A DNA stretch of 38,645 bases, taken from assembly GCF_001419795.1 (NCBI RefSeq), contig NZ_LIRL01000378.1, positions 409 through 39,053 on the forward strand. Reading direction: 5' to 3'. The position numbers and the translations under genes are program-made. Numbering within the stretch: the first letter of the stretch is position 1; every line of letters begins with the position of its first letter. Source of the stretch: Streptomyces niveiscabiei (GTDB lineage: Bacteria; Actinomycetota; Actinomycetes; Streptomycetales; Streptomycetaceae). This document shows positions 24,282 through 31,198 of this stretch, one piece after another. Under the pieces are notes generated by a model. It searched no databases and was not told the DNA's origin. It saw nothing but the letters and a program-made list of their open reading frames with translations.

Positions 24282-25402
24282 CAGCCCAATTGCTCTGCGG
24301 TGGTCTCGGCGATCGCGGGCGCGCAGGTCATGCCGCGTCCGCCGGGGCCCGTGACGAGCCAGACGCCGTCGCGGACCTGCTGGCGGTGCACGACACGGCT
24401 GGTGTCGAGGCACTGCGCGTACACGCCCGCCCAGCGGCGCCGGATCGGGGGGAGCGGTCGGCCGAGGAGGGACTCGACGACGCCGGCCAGGTGCTCGTAG
24501 GGGTCCTCGACGGTGTCGAAGGAGAAGGGGTGCTCGTACTCGTGGGTGTCGCCGACGGTCAGGCCGCCGTCCGCGCGCTGGACCATGAGGAGCTGCATCC
24601 GGTGCTCGGCCGCCGTATCCGGCTGCGGGCGGCCGGAGTTGAGGGCGTCCAGGGCGGGGGAGGCGTACGCCGGGTAGTAGCGGAAGCTGTCCGCGTCCGC
24701 GACCGACGTCGTCAGCGGCTCGCCCAGCGGCGCGGTCTGCATCATCTGCAACCGGACGCGGCGCACGGGGAGGTGGGGCCCGGCCAGCTCGTGCACCAGG
24801 CCGCCCAGCCAGGCGCCGGTGCACAGGACGACGGCGTCGCCCGTGTGCAGGTCGCCGTGGTCGTCGCGGACCGCGCGCTCGCCGATCACCTCACGGACCT
24901 CGCGGCCCGGGAGGAACGTGTAGCGCGGGTTCGTCAACAGCTCGGCGCGCAGGGCGCGTTGGGCGGTGCGGGGTTCTACGGCCGCGTCCCGGGCGCAGTA
25001 CAGGGCCGCGTCGAACTCCCCGCGCAGCGCCGGGTTCAGCGCCCGCGCCTCGCCGGGCGTCAGCAGCTCGTATCCGCGTACGTCCGCGTCGCCCCGCGCC
25101 GCCGCGTACTCGGCGACGGCGCGTTCGAGGGCGCCGCGTACGACGGTGAGGGACCCGTTCGCGCGGAAGCCGAGCGCCGGGACGCGCTCGCCGATCCCCT
25201 CCCACAGCTCCCTCGCGCGCAGCGCGGCCGACAGCTCCTCGCCCTCCGCGCGCCCGCTCACCCAGACGAGCCCGAAGTTGCGCAGCGACGCGCCCCGGGC
25301 CTCCGCCTCGCGCTCGATCTGTACGACCTCGTGGCCGCGTTCCAGTGCTTGCCAGGCGTGCAGGGTGCCCACCACGCCGGCTCCGACGACTATCACTCTC
25401 AC
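24278..25402 (-). CDS. FAD-dependent oxidoreductase of the phosphonate-linked TIGR03364 family
   Basis: A 374-residue DAO-fold amine oxidase or dehydrogenase. The N-terminus RVIVVGAGVVGTLHA binds the FAD ADP moiety, followed by HEVVQIERE. The C-terminus has GVWLVTGPGGRGMTCAPA. RNFGLVWVSGR and RYYPAYASPAL are family-like segments. The proposed role is oxidative deamination (or demethylation/deamination) of an aminophosphonate to a phosphono-aldehyde for the next enzyme. The GTG at 25402 follows GAGGAG by ten bases. It is the first gene of the operon, just after the HutC-like operator. No PhnW gene is present, so this enzyme likely replaces it. The true substrate is unproven. Confidence 0.84.
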   Translation of the reverse strand: MRVIVVGAGVVGTLHAWQALERGHEVVQIEREAEARGASLRNFGLVWVSGRAEGEELSAALRARELWEGIGERVPALGFRANGSLTVVRGALERAVAEYAAARGDADVRGYELLTPGEARALNPALRGEFDAALYCARDAAVEPRTAQRALRAELLTNPRYTFLPGREVREVIGERAVRDDHGDLHTGDAVVLCTGAWLGGLVHELAGPHLPVRRVRLQMMQTAPLGEPLTTSVADADSFRYYPAYASPALDALNSGRPQPDTAAEHRMQLLMVQRADGGLTVGDTHEYEHPFSFDTVEDPYEHLAGVVESLLGRPLPPIRRRWAGVYAQCLDTSRVVHRQQVRDGVWLVTGPGGRGMTCAPAIAETTAEQLGW

Positions 25403-25477
25403 GACCGCCACGCTCCTCGCCGTGCGGGAACCGGAAGGGTCCGGCTGACGACGGGAGCATGAACCGGCCATCACGTT

Positions 25478-25498
25478 TGGGCTAGACCCGTTATTATC
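25478..25498 (-). promoter_or_regulatory. HutC/DasR-like operator overlapping the phosphonate operon promoter
   Basis: TGGGCTAGACCC (25478-25489) matches 10 of 12 bases of TGGTCTAGACCA, the core recognised by HutC-subfamily GntR regulators. On the minus strand GATAAT (25493-25498) lies directly upstream as a likely -10, so a bound repressor would cover the transcription start. The regulator gene is adjacent. The rest of 25403-25533 is leader and shows no gene. Confidence 0.65.
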
Positions 25499-25533
25499 TC
25501 GTGATGAAAGCTAGGGTGGATCATCGCCTTTTG

Positions 25534-26289
25534 TCAGTTCTTGAGGTGTGCCGAGAACGAGAACCGGTCACCCCGGTACAGGCTCCGCACCCGCTCCAGC
25601 GGACGCCCCTGCGCGTCCCGCGACACCCGGTGGATCAGCAGCATCGGCAGCGCCGGGGGCGTCCCGATCAGCAGCGCCTCGCGCGGCGTCGCGAGCACCG
25701 TCTCGATGCGCTCGTCGGCCTGCCCGAGCCGGATGCCCTGGCCGCCCATGTAGGCGTAGAACGAGGAGTCCGGGTCGAACTCGGCGTCCAGGCGCGGGAG
25801 CCGGGCCACGGACACGTACGTGCTCTCCAGGCCCACCCGCTCGTCGTCGGCCAGCAGCACCCGCTCCAGGTGCCACACCGGCTCGCCGCGCGTCAGCCCC
25901 GTCTCCTCGGCCAGCGGCGCCGGGCACGGGAACCGGTCGAGGGCGACCAGGCTGCGGCCCGGCGTCCGGCCTTGCCTGCGTACGCCCTCCGTGTAGCTGG
26001 CCAGCGCGAGCGGCTGTTCCAGCTTCGGCCCCGCGACGACGGTCCCCCGGCCCCGCCGGCGCAGCTTGCCCTCCAGGAGCAGTTCCCGCAGCGCCTGCCG
26101 CACCGTCTCGCGGGCCACGTCGTACCGCTCGGAGAGGTCCCGCTCGGTGGGGATGACAGCGCCCTCGCCGAGTTCGCTCACGAGGTCGTCCAACTGGGCC
26201 TTGACCGCGTAGTACTTGGGCACACGGCCGTGCTCGGGGACGCCGGCGCGGACGGGGGCGCCGGGGTGCTGATCGTTCGGGTAGTCCAC
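25534..26289 (-). CDS. GntR family regulator, HutC/UTRA subfamily
   Basis: A 251-residue transcription factor. The winged helix-turn-helix is at about residues 20-90 (VIPTERDLSERYDVARETVR, wing RRRGRGTVVAGP) and the UTRA ligand domain at about 105-245 (TRGEPVWHLERVLLADDERV and others). It lies just upstream of the phosphonate operon on the same strand, and a HutC-like operator lies between, so it is the likely repressor, induced by a phosphonate or its phosphorylated product. The GTG at 26289 gives the usual VDYPNDQ start; a GTG five codons earlier is possible. No strong ribosome binding site is seen. It is divergent from the P450 gene across 111 bases. Confidence 0.85.
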   Translation of the reverse strand: MDYPNDQHPGAPVRAGVPEHGRVPKYYAVKAQLDDLVSELGEGAVIPTERDLSERYDVARETVRQALRELLLEGKLRRRGRGTVVAGPKLEQPLALASYTEGVRRQGRTPGRSLVALDRFPCPAPLAEETGLTRGEPVWHLERVLLADDERVGLESTYVSVARLPRLDAEFDPDSSFYAYMGGQGIRLGQADERIETVLATPREALLIGTPPALPMLLIHRVSRDAQGRPLERVRSLYRGDRFSFSAHLKN

Positions 26290-26313
26290 GGGTGGACCGT
26301 ACACGGACCCCGC

Positions 26314-26329
26314 CGTACGTCTTCGTACG
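26314..26329. promoter_or_regulatory. CGTACG dyad between the GntR and P450 genes
   Basis: CGTACG occurs twice, four bases apart, giving a 6-bp stem and two self-complementary sites. It lies between the two divergent starts, so it may be an operator for either gene. Confidence 0.35.
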
Positions 26330-26345
26330 ACGGCCGAACCGCTCC

Positions 26346-26374
26346 TTGCTGCATCATGCACAGCTGCGTAGCGT
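26346..26374 (+). promoter_or_regulatory. Promoter of the P450 gene
   Basis: TTGCTG (-35, 26346-26351) and TAGCGT (-10, 26369-26374) are separated by 17 bases, a good housekeeping-type match. The start would be about 20 bases before the P450 ATG. Confidence 0.6.
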
Positions 26375-26400
26375 CGGAACCGGTCCCACGGAGGTGCGCG

Positions 26401-27594
26401 ATGGCCGAGCTCCGACTCCCCTTGCCCGCCGACGGCCCGCTGGAGCCGCCGCCCGCCTGGGCGGAACTGCGCCGCGCGTGCCCGGTCGCGTCTGTCCGCC
26501 TCCCCAGCGGCGACGAGGCGACGCTCCTGACCCGCTACGACGACGTACGCGCCCTGCTCTCCGACCCCCGCTTCGCCCGCCCCACCGCCGAGGACGGCGC
26601 CGCCCGGCTCGCCCCCGAGGGCGCGGGCGGCCCCGTCGTCGACGGCGAGCTCCAGGACGCCGTACCCGACCGGGGCGAGGGCCACCAGCGGTGGCGCCGG
26701 CAGGTCGGCAAGTACTTCACCGCCAAACGCATGACCGCCCTGCGCCCCGCGATCACCGAACGCGCCGAGGCGCTCGTGGACGCGATGGCCGAGCGGGGCC
26801 GACCCGCCGACCTGAAGGGCGCGTTCGGGTTCCCGCTGCCCGTGTACGTGATCTGTACGATCCTCGGGGTCCCCGCCGAGGACAGCGACCGCTTCTCGCA
26901 CTGGTCCGACGCCTTCCTCAACGTCAGCCGCTGGACGAAACAGGAGAGCGCGGCGGCGTACACGGAGTTCGACGCGTACATGTCCCGGCACATCGCGCAC
27001 GTCCGCGAGCACCCCGGCGACGACATGATCAGCATGTTCATCGCCGACCAGCCCGACGTCACCGACGCCTGGCTGCTGCGCACCGGCATGGGACTGCTCG
27101 TCGCCGGGCACGAGACGACCGCCAACGCCATCGGCAAGACCGTCGCGATGCTGCTGGCCGACCGGGCACGCTGGGAACAACTGCTGGCCGAACCGGAGCT
27201 GGTGCGCACGACCGTCGACGAGGCGCTGCGCCTGGACGTCAACCTCGGCTTCGGACTGCGGCGTTACCTCACCGAGGACGTCGAGGTCGGCGGCGCGGTG
27301 CTGCCGCGCGGCGCCACCGTCGTCTGCGCCCTGCCCGCCGCCAACCGGGACGCGGCGGCCTTCGAGGACCCCGACCGCATGCTGCTCTCCCGCACCCCCA
27401 ACCCGCACCTCGCGTTCGGCGCGGGCCCGCACTCCTGCCTGGGGCAGAGCCTCGCCAGGACCGAACTCCAGGTCGCCCTTGAGGTGCTGCTGCGGCGGCT
27501 GCCCACGCTGCGGCTCGCCGTGCCGGTCGGTGAACTGCGGCGCGTGGAGGGCCTGTTGGTGGGCGGGCTGAGCGAAGTGCCGGTGACGTGGTGA
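26401..27594 (+). CDS. Cytochrome P450
   Basis: A 397-residue soluble bacterial P450. The I-helix oxygen-activation motif is AGHETT (residues 235-240), the K-helix ExxR is E274-A-L-R277, and the heme loop is FGAGPHSCLGQSLA with C346 as axial ligand. It would hydroxylate or epoxidise a small organic substrate using electrons from the ferredoxin encoded next. The ATG follows GGAGGT by five bases. The stop overlaps the ferredoxin start as GTGA, so the pair is coupled. No biosynthetic core gene is nearby, so the substrate is unknown. A ferredoxin reductase must come from elsewhere. Confidence 0.93.
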   Translation: MAELRLPLPADGPLEPPPAWAELRRACPVASVRLPSGDEATLLTRYDDVRALLSDPRFARPTAEDGAARLAPEGAGGPVVDGELQDAVPDRGEGHQRWRRQVGKYFTAKRMTALRPAITERAEALVDAMAERGRPADLKGAFGFPLPVYVICTILGVPAEDSDRFSHWSDAFLNVSRWTKQESAAAYTEFDAYMSRHIAHVREHPGDDMISMFIADQPDVTDAWLLRTGMGLLVAGHETTANAIGKTVAMLLADRARWEQLLAEPELVRTTVDEALRLDVNLGFGLRRYLTEDVEVGGAVLPRGATVVCALPAANRDAAAFEDPDRMLLSRTPNPHLAFGAGPHSCLGQSLARTELQVALEVLLRRLPTLRLAVPVGELRRVEGLLVGGLSEVPVTW

Positions 27595-27803
27595 GGATCG
27601 CCGTCGACCGTTCGCTGTGCTGCGGCGCGGGGAACTGCGTCCTCGTCGCGCCCGGGGTGTTCGACCAGGACGAGGACGACGGGGTCGTGGTGCTGCTCAC
27701 GGAGACGCCCGCTGTGTCGGACGAGACCCGGGCGCGGGAGGCCGCGGCGATGTGCCCCGCCTCCGCGATCACGTTGCGTGAGGATGCGCACCGGGATGCG
27801 TGA
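27591..27803 (+). CDS. Small 3Fe-4S-type ferredoxin, P450 partner
   Basis: A 70-residue ferredoxin. Cluster ligands are C10 (or C11), C16 and C55 followed by Pro (LCCGAGNC and MCPAS), the pattern of single 3Fe-4S ferredoxins that feed actinobacterial P450s. It is very acidic in the middle (FDQDEDDG), as usual for such carriers. The GTG start overlaps the P450 stop by four bases; a GTG one codon earlier is also possible. The 55 bases to the next gene hold only its ribosome binding site and a possible TAGGGT -10 box. Confidence 0.9.
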   Translation: MRIAVDRSLCCGAGNCVLVAPGVFDQDEDDGVVVLLTETPAVSDETRAREAAAMCPASAITLREDAHRDA

Positions 27804-27858
27804 GGGGTGAGTCGACCTTAGGGTGAGGCCGCGAGGGGGCCCTCCGGAAAGGTCAACG

Positions 27859-29244
27859 ATGAGAAAGCCACCGTCGGCACTGGCTCTGGCCGCCGTCGCT
27901 GCGCTCGTCTGCTCCTGCGGCACCGCATCCGCCCCCGGGCCCGGACAGCGCGGCGCCGCCGCCGCGAACCTGGCCGACAGAGCCGGCTTCCGGGTCGTCA
28001 CGACCGGCCTCGGCGACCCGTACGAGATGATCCAGGGCCCCGACGGTCACCTGTGGCTCACCGAGAAGTCCGGCCTCAAAGTCACCCGCGTCGACCCCGG
28101 GACCGGCACCAAGACCACCGCCCTCGACCTGACCCGCAGGGCCGTCCGCGCCCAGGGCGGCAAGGACGGCGTCCTCGGCCTCGCCCTGCACCCCGACTTC
28201 GGCAAGAAGAAGGGCAGCGACTACGTCTACCTGTCCTACAGCTCCATGGACGGCGCGAAAGAAGCCGCGAGGATCGTCCGCTACACCGCGAAGAACGGGA
28301 AGCTCTCCGGCGAGTACACCGTCCTCAGCGGCCTCCCCGCCGGCGACGACCACCAGGGCGGACGCCTGCGCTACGGCCCCGACGGCAAGCTCTACTACTC
28401 GATCGGCGACCAGGGCGCGAACTACCTCGCCCACTACTGCGACCCCAACCAGGCCCAGAACCTGCCCACCGCCGCCCAGGTGAAGAAGAAGGACTGGTCG
28501 GCGTACCCCGGCAAGATCCTGCGCATGAACCCCGACGGCTCGATCCCGCACGACAACCCCGAGCTGAACGGCGTCCGCAGCCACGTCTACGCCTACGGCA
28601 TGCGCAACCCCAACGGCATGGACTTCCGGGGCGAGGAGCTGTACACCGCCGAGAACGGCCCCCTCACCGACGACGAGTTCAACCGCGTCGACAAGGGCGG
28701 CAACTACGGCTGGCCGAACGTCGCCGGATACCAGGACGACAAGGCGTACGTCTACTCGAACTGGGCCAAGGCCGAGGGCGGCTGCCGCAACCTCACCTTC
28801 ACCCCCGACCCCGGCAAGGCCCCCGCACAGGTGCCGACCAGCCGGGAACGCGACTTCACCAAGGACATGAAGGCGCCGCTCAGCACCTACGGCACGACCG
28901 TCGCCACCGGACACGACTTCGGCGTCACCCCGGTGTGCACCGACGCGAACACGTCCTACATGTGCTGGCCGACCATGGCACCCGGCGGCCTCAAGGCCGC
29001 GGGGGACGCGTTCCTCGTCACCTCCCTCAAGAACGGCACCGTCTACCGGCTCACCCAGGACGGCACGTCCTTCACGCAGCTCCACCGGAGCGTCAACCGC
29101 TACCGCGACGTCGCCCTGAGCCCCGACGGCAAGACCCTCTACATCGCCACCGACAGCGGCGGACTCGTCCACGGCCCCGGCGGCACCCCCACCGGCAAGC
29201 TCGCCAACCCCGGCGCGATCCTCGCCGTCCCCTACGGAAAGTGA
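27859..29244 (+). CDS. PQQ-dependent soluble-type aldose (glucose) dehydrogenase, lipoprotein
   Basis: A 461-residue protein of the soluble quinoprotein glucose dehydrogenase family (Acinetobacter GdhB type), a six-bladed propeller. It is exported and probably lipid-anchored at C20 (LVCSC). Family residues are present: the base His165 in DDHQGGRLRYGPDG, the PQQ-binding GMRNPNG, SYMCWPTMAP, the Lys in SLKNGTVYRL and the paired Arg in NRYRDVALSPDG. GNYGWPNVAGYQDD is nearly invariant in the family. It would oxidise aldoses to lactones outside the membrane, passing electrons to the respiratory chain. GGAAAGG precedes the ATG. The pqqA gene begins 6 bases later, so enzyme and cofactor genes are co-transcribed. 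Confidence 0.92.
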   Translation: MRKPPSALALAAVAALVCSCGTASAPGPGQRGAAAANLADRAGFRVVTTGLGDPYEMIQGPDGHLWLTEKSGLKVTRVDPGTGTKTTALDLTRRAVRAQGGKDGVLGLALHPDFGKKKGSDYVYLSYSSMDGAKEAARIVRYTAKNGKLSGEYTVLSGLPAGDDHQGGRLRYGPDGKLYYSIGDQGANYLAHYCDPNQAQNLPTAAQVKKKDWSAYPGKILRMNPDGSIPHDNPELNGVRSHVYAYGMRNPNGMDFRGEELYTAENGPLTDDEFNRVDKGGNYGWPNVAGYQDDKAYVYSNWAKAEGGCRNLTFTPDPGKAPAQVPTSRERDFTKDMKAPLSTYGTTVATGHDFGVTPVCTDANTSYMCWPTMAPGGLKAAGDAFLVTSLKNGTVYRLTQDGTSFTQLHRSVNRYRDVALSPDGKTLYIATDSGGLVHGPGGTPTGKLANPGAILAVPYGK

Positions 29245-29250
29245 GACCCG

Positions 29251-29391
29251 ATGATCCAGCACGACGAACGGGACGACAGGCATTCGGAGCGCCCCGACGA
29301 GACGACCGACCAGACCGCCTGGCACCGGCCCACCTACCAGATCGTCGAGGCGTCGATGGAGATGTCGGCGTACTTCCTCAGCGACCGGTAG
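29251..29391 (+). CDS. pqqA: PQQ precursor peptide PqqA
   Basis: A 46-residue peptide whose Glu and Tyr are cross-linked to make pyrroloquinoline quinone. E37-M-S-A-Y41 has the required Glu-x3-Tyr spacing and is followed by FLSDR, like the usual YF(A/L)xR end. The N-terminal leader (about 30 residues, acidic and His-rich) is longer than the roughly 15 residues of enterobacterial PqqA, as is common in actinobacteria. The ATG is seven bases after the dehydrogenase TGA and GGAAAG lies upstream. The peptide would be bound by PqqD and acted on by PqqE. Confidence 0.9.
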   Translation: MIQHDERDDRHSERPDETTDQTAWHRPTYQIVEASMEMSAYFLSDR

Positions 29392-29400
29392 GGGCGCGCC

Positions 29401-30213
29401 GTGCGCCTGCATGTCCTGGGTACGGCGGCCGGAGGCGGCGTCCCGCAGTGGAACTGCGCGTGTCCCGGGTGCTCGGGGGCGCGCGCGGTGCCGTCCTGGC
29501 GGCGGCTGCACGCGTCGATCGCCCTTGAGGTCGAGCCCGGCCGGATCTATCTGGTCAACGCGACTCCTGACATCGGCGAACAGATCGAGCGCTGCGGGTG
29601 GTTGCGCCCCGACGGGCGGCGCACTCCTCTCGCGGGGGTGATCCTCACCGACGCCGAACTCGATCACACGCTCGGGCTGGCGCGGCTCCGGGAGGCGGAC
29701 GAGCTGGAGATCATGGCGACGGACGCGGTGCGCAAGGCGGTGGGCGAGGGGCTGCGGCTGGAGGAGACCCTCGCGCCGTATGTGCGGTTGCGGTGGCGGG
29801 ACGTGGACGGGGCTTCGCTGGTGCCGGTGTCCGGTAAACGGCCGAGGTACGCGCGGGAGTTCCCGGCAGGTGATGGCGGGTGGGTGAGCGCGCTGAGCAT
29901 CGGGGGGCTGGTGTACGCGCCGGCCATGGGGGTGTGGCCCGCCGGGTTCGGGGAAGGGGCGGACGTCGTGTTCGCCGACGGGACGTTCTGGGACGAGGAC
30001 GAGCCCCGGCGGTGCGGGTTCTCGGAGAAGACGGCCACCGAGATGGGGCACCTGCCGATCGCCGCGACGCGGGAGCGGCTCGCCGCGCTGTCCGCACGGT
30101 GTTTCTACACGCACCTCAACAACACCAATCCTCTCGTGGACCCCGACGCGCCCCAGCACGCGGAGCTGCGGGGCGTCGAGGTGGCTTCGGAAGGGATGTC
30201 CCTCACATGGTGA
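29401..30213 (+). CDS. pqqB: PQQ biosynthesis protein PqqB
   Basis: A 270-residue metallo-beta-lactamase-fold protein that hydroxylates the Tyr-derived part of the PQQ intermediate. The start is typical: RLHVLGTAAGGGVPQWNC, followed by ACPGCSGAR. LTDAELDHTLGL replaces the catalytic HxHxDH with the PqqB-type acidic motif. FYTHLNNTNPL and FADGTFWDEDE are characteristic. It is slightly shorter than the roughly 300-residue norm. It starts 9 bases after pqqA with GTG and ends overlapping pqqC. Confidence 0.92.
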   Translation: MRLHVLGTAAGGGVPQWNCACPGCSGARAVPSWRRLHASIALEVEPGRIYLVNATPDIGEQIERCGWLRPDGRRTPLAGVILTDAELDHTLGLARLREADELEIMATDAVRKAVGEGLRLEETLAPYVRLRWRDVDGASLVPVSGKRPRYAREFPAGDGGWVSALSIGGLVYAPAMGVWPAGFGEGADVVFADGTFWDEDEPRRCGFSEKTATEMGHLPIAATRERLAALSARCFYTHLNNTNPLVDPDAPQHAELRGVEVASEGMSLTW

Positions 30214-30968
30214 TCGGTTCGACCGGCTCGATCGGTTCAGTCGACACGGCGGGTTCTTGGAAGTCGGGCCGGGCGGACCGGGCGAGCCCAGTGGACCGCG
30301 CGGCTTTCGAGCGCGAGCTCAGGGCCGTCCCCGAACACCACTACCACCACCGCCACCCCTTCAACCTCCGCATGCACCAAGGCGCGTTGACCCCCGCCGA
30401 ACTGCGCACCTGGATCCTCAACCGCTTCCACTACCAGCGGCACATCCCCGTCAAGGACGCCCTGATCCTCGCCAAGCTCGACGACCCCGCCCTGCGCCGC
30501 ATGTGGGTGCGCCGCATCACCGACCACGACGGCACCGGCGACGACGAGGGCGGCATCGAACGCTGGCTGCGCCTCGGCGAGGCCGCCGGACTCGACCGGG
30601 CCGACCTCCTCGCCGGGGACCGGGTGCTGCCGGGCGTACGGCTCGCCGTCGACGGGTACGTCAACCTCTGCCGCAACGCCGGCCCCCTCGAAGCCGTCGC
30701 CGCGTCCCTCACCGAACTCTTCGCGCCGGACCTGATGACGACCCGGATCGCCGCCTTCGAGCGGCACTACCCGTGGATCAGGCCCGAGGGACTCGCCTAC
30801 TTCACCTCCCGCGTCTCCCAGGGCCGCCGGGACAGCGGCGAAGCGCTCGCCCTCGTCCTGGACTGGGCCCGCACCCGCGCCGACCAGCAGACCGCCGTCG
30901 CCGCGCTCTCCTACAAGTGCGAGGTGCTGTGGACCCTGCTGGACGCCGTCGACCGGGCGTCCGCATGA
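30207..30968 (+). CDS. pqqC: Pyrroloquinoline-quinone synthase PqqC
   Basis: A 253-residue helical oxidase that performs the final ring closure and eight-electron oxidation with O2 and no metal. Family segments are YHHRHPFNLRMHQG, ILNRFHYQRHIPVKDALI, HDGTGDDEGGIERWLRLGEA, LFAPDL and YPWIRPEGLAYFTSR. The His-rich active site is preserved. It overlaps pqqB by 7 bases if the ATG is used, or by 4 with the following GTG. The N-terminal 30 residues are Gly/Ser-rich and not conserved. Confidence 0.93.
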   Translation: MVIGSTGSIGSVDTAGSWKSGRADRASPVDRAAFERELRAVPEHHYHHRHPFNLRMHQGALTPAELRTWILNRFHYQRHIPVKDALILAKLDDPALRRMWVRRITDHDGTGDDEGGIERWLRLGEAAGLDRADLLAGDRVLPGVRLAVDGYVNLCRNAGPLEAVAASLTELFAPDLMTTRIAAFERHYPWIRPEGLAYFTSRVSQGRRDSGEALALVLDWARTRADQQTAVAALSYKCEVLWTLLDAVDRASA

Positions 30969-31198
30969 CCTGGCGACCGGCCCTCAGCCCGTACGCGCGC
31001 GTACGGGACTGTCCGGTAAGGAAACGGACACTGCTGATCGTTCCTGAACGGATCGTCGTCCTCAGTACCGAGGCCGCCGCAGTGGTCGGCCTGTGCGACG
31101 GCACCCGGACCGTCCCCGAGATCCGCGCCGCCCTCGGGGACGGCGACGGCATCGCAGAGTTCCTGGACGACGTGAAGGAGCGCGGATGGCTGCGCTGA
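30965..31198 (+). CDS. pqqD: PqqA-binding chaperone PqqD
   Basis: A 77-residue RiPP recognition element that binds PqqA and presents it to PqqE. It reads MTWRPALSPYARVR, then LLIVPERIVVLSTEAAAVVGLCDG and VPEIRAAL, giving the winged-helix fold and the length typical of PqqD. The ATG overlaps the pqqC stop as ATGA, and its end overlaps the pqqE start by 13 bases, a strong sign of coupled synthesis. Confidence 0.9.
   Translation: MTWRPALSPYARVRDCPVRKRTLLIVPERIVVLSTEAAAVVGLCDGTRTVPEIRAALGDGDGIAEFLDDVKERGWLR

Noticed and set aside
25501-25533. Plus-strand start of a long frame at 25501
   Set aside because: It runs through the GntR gene in antisense and only reaches coding sequence at the true P450 ATG at 26401.
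27853-30159. A 768-codon minus-strand frame opposite the dehydrogenase and pqqAB
   Set aside because: No recognisable domain, low-complexity composition, and it lies opposite well-defined genes.
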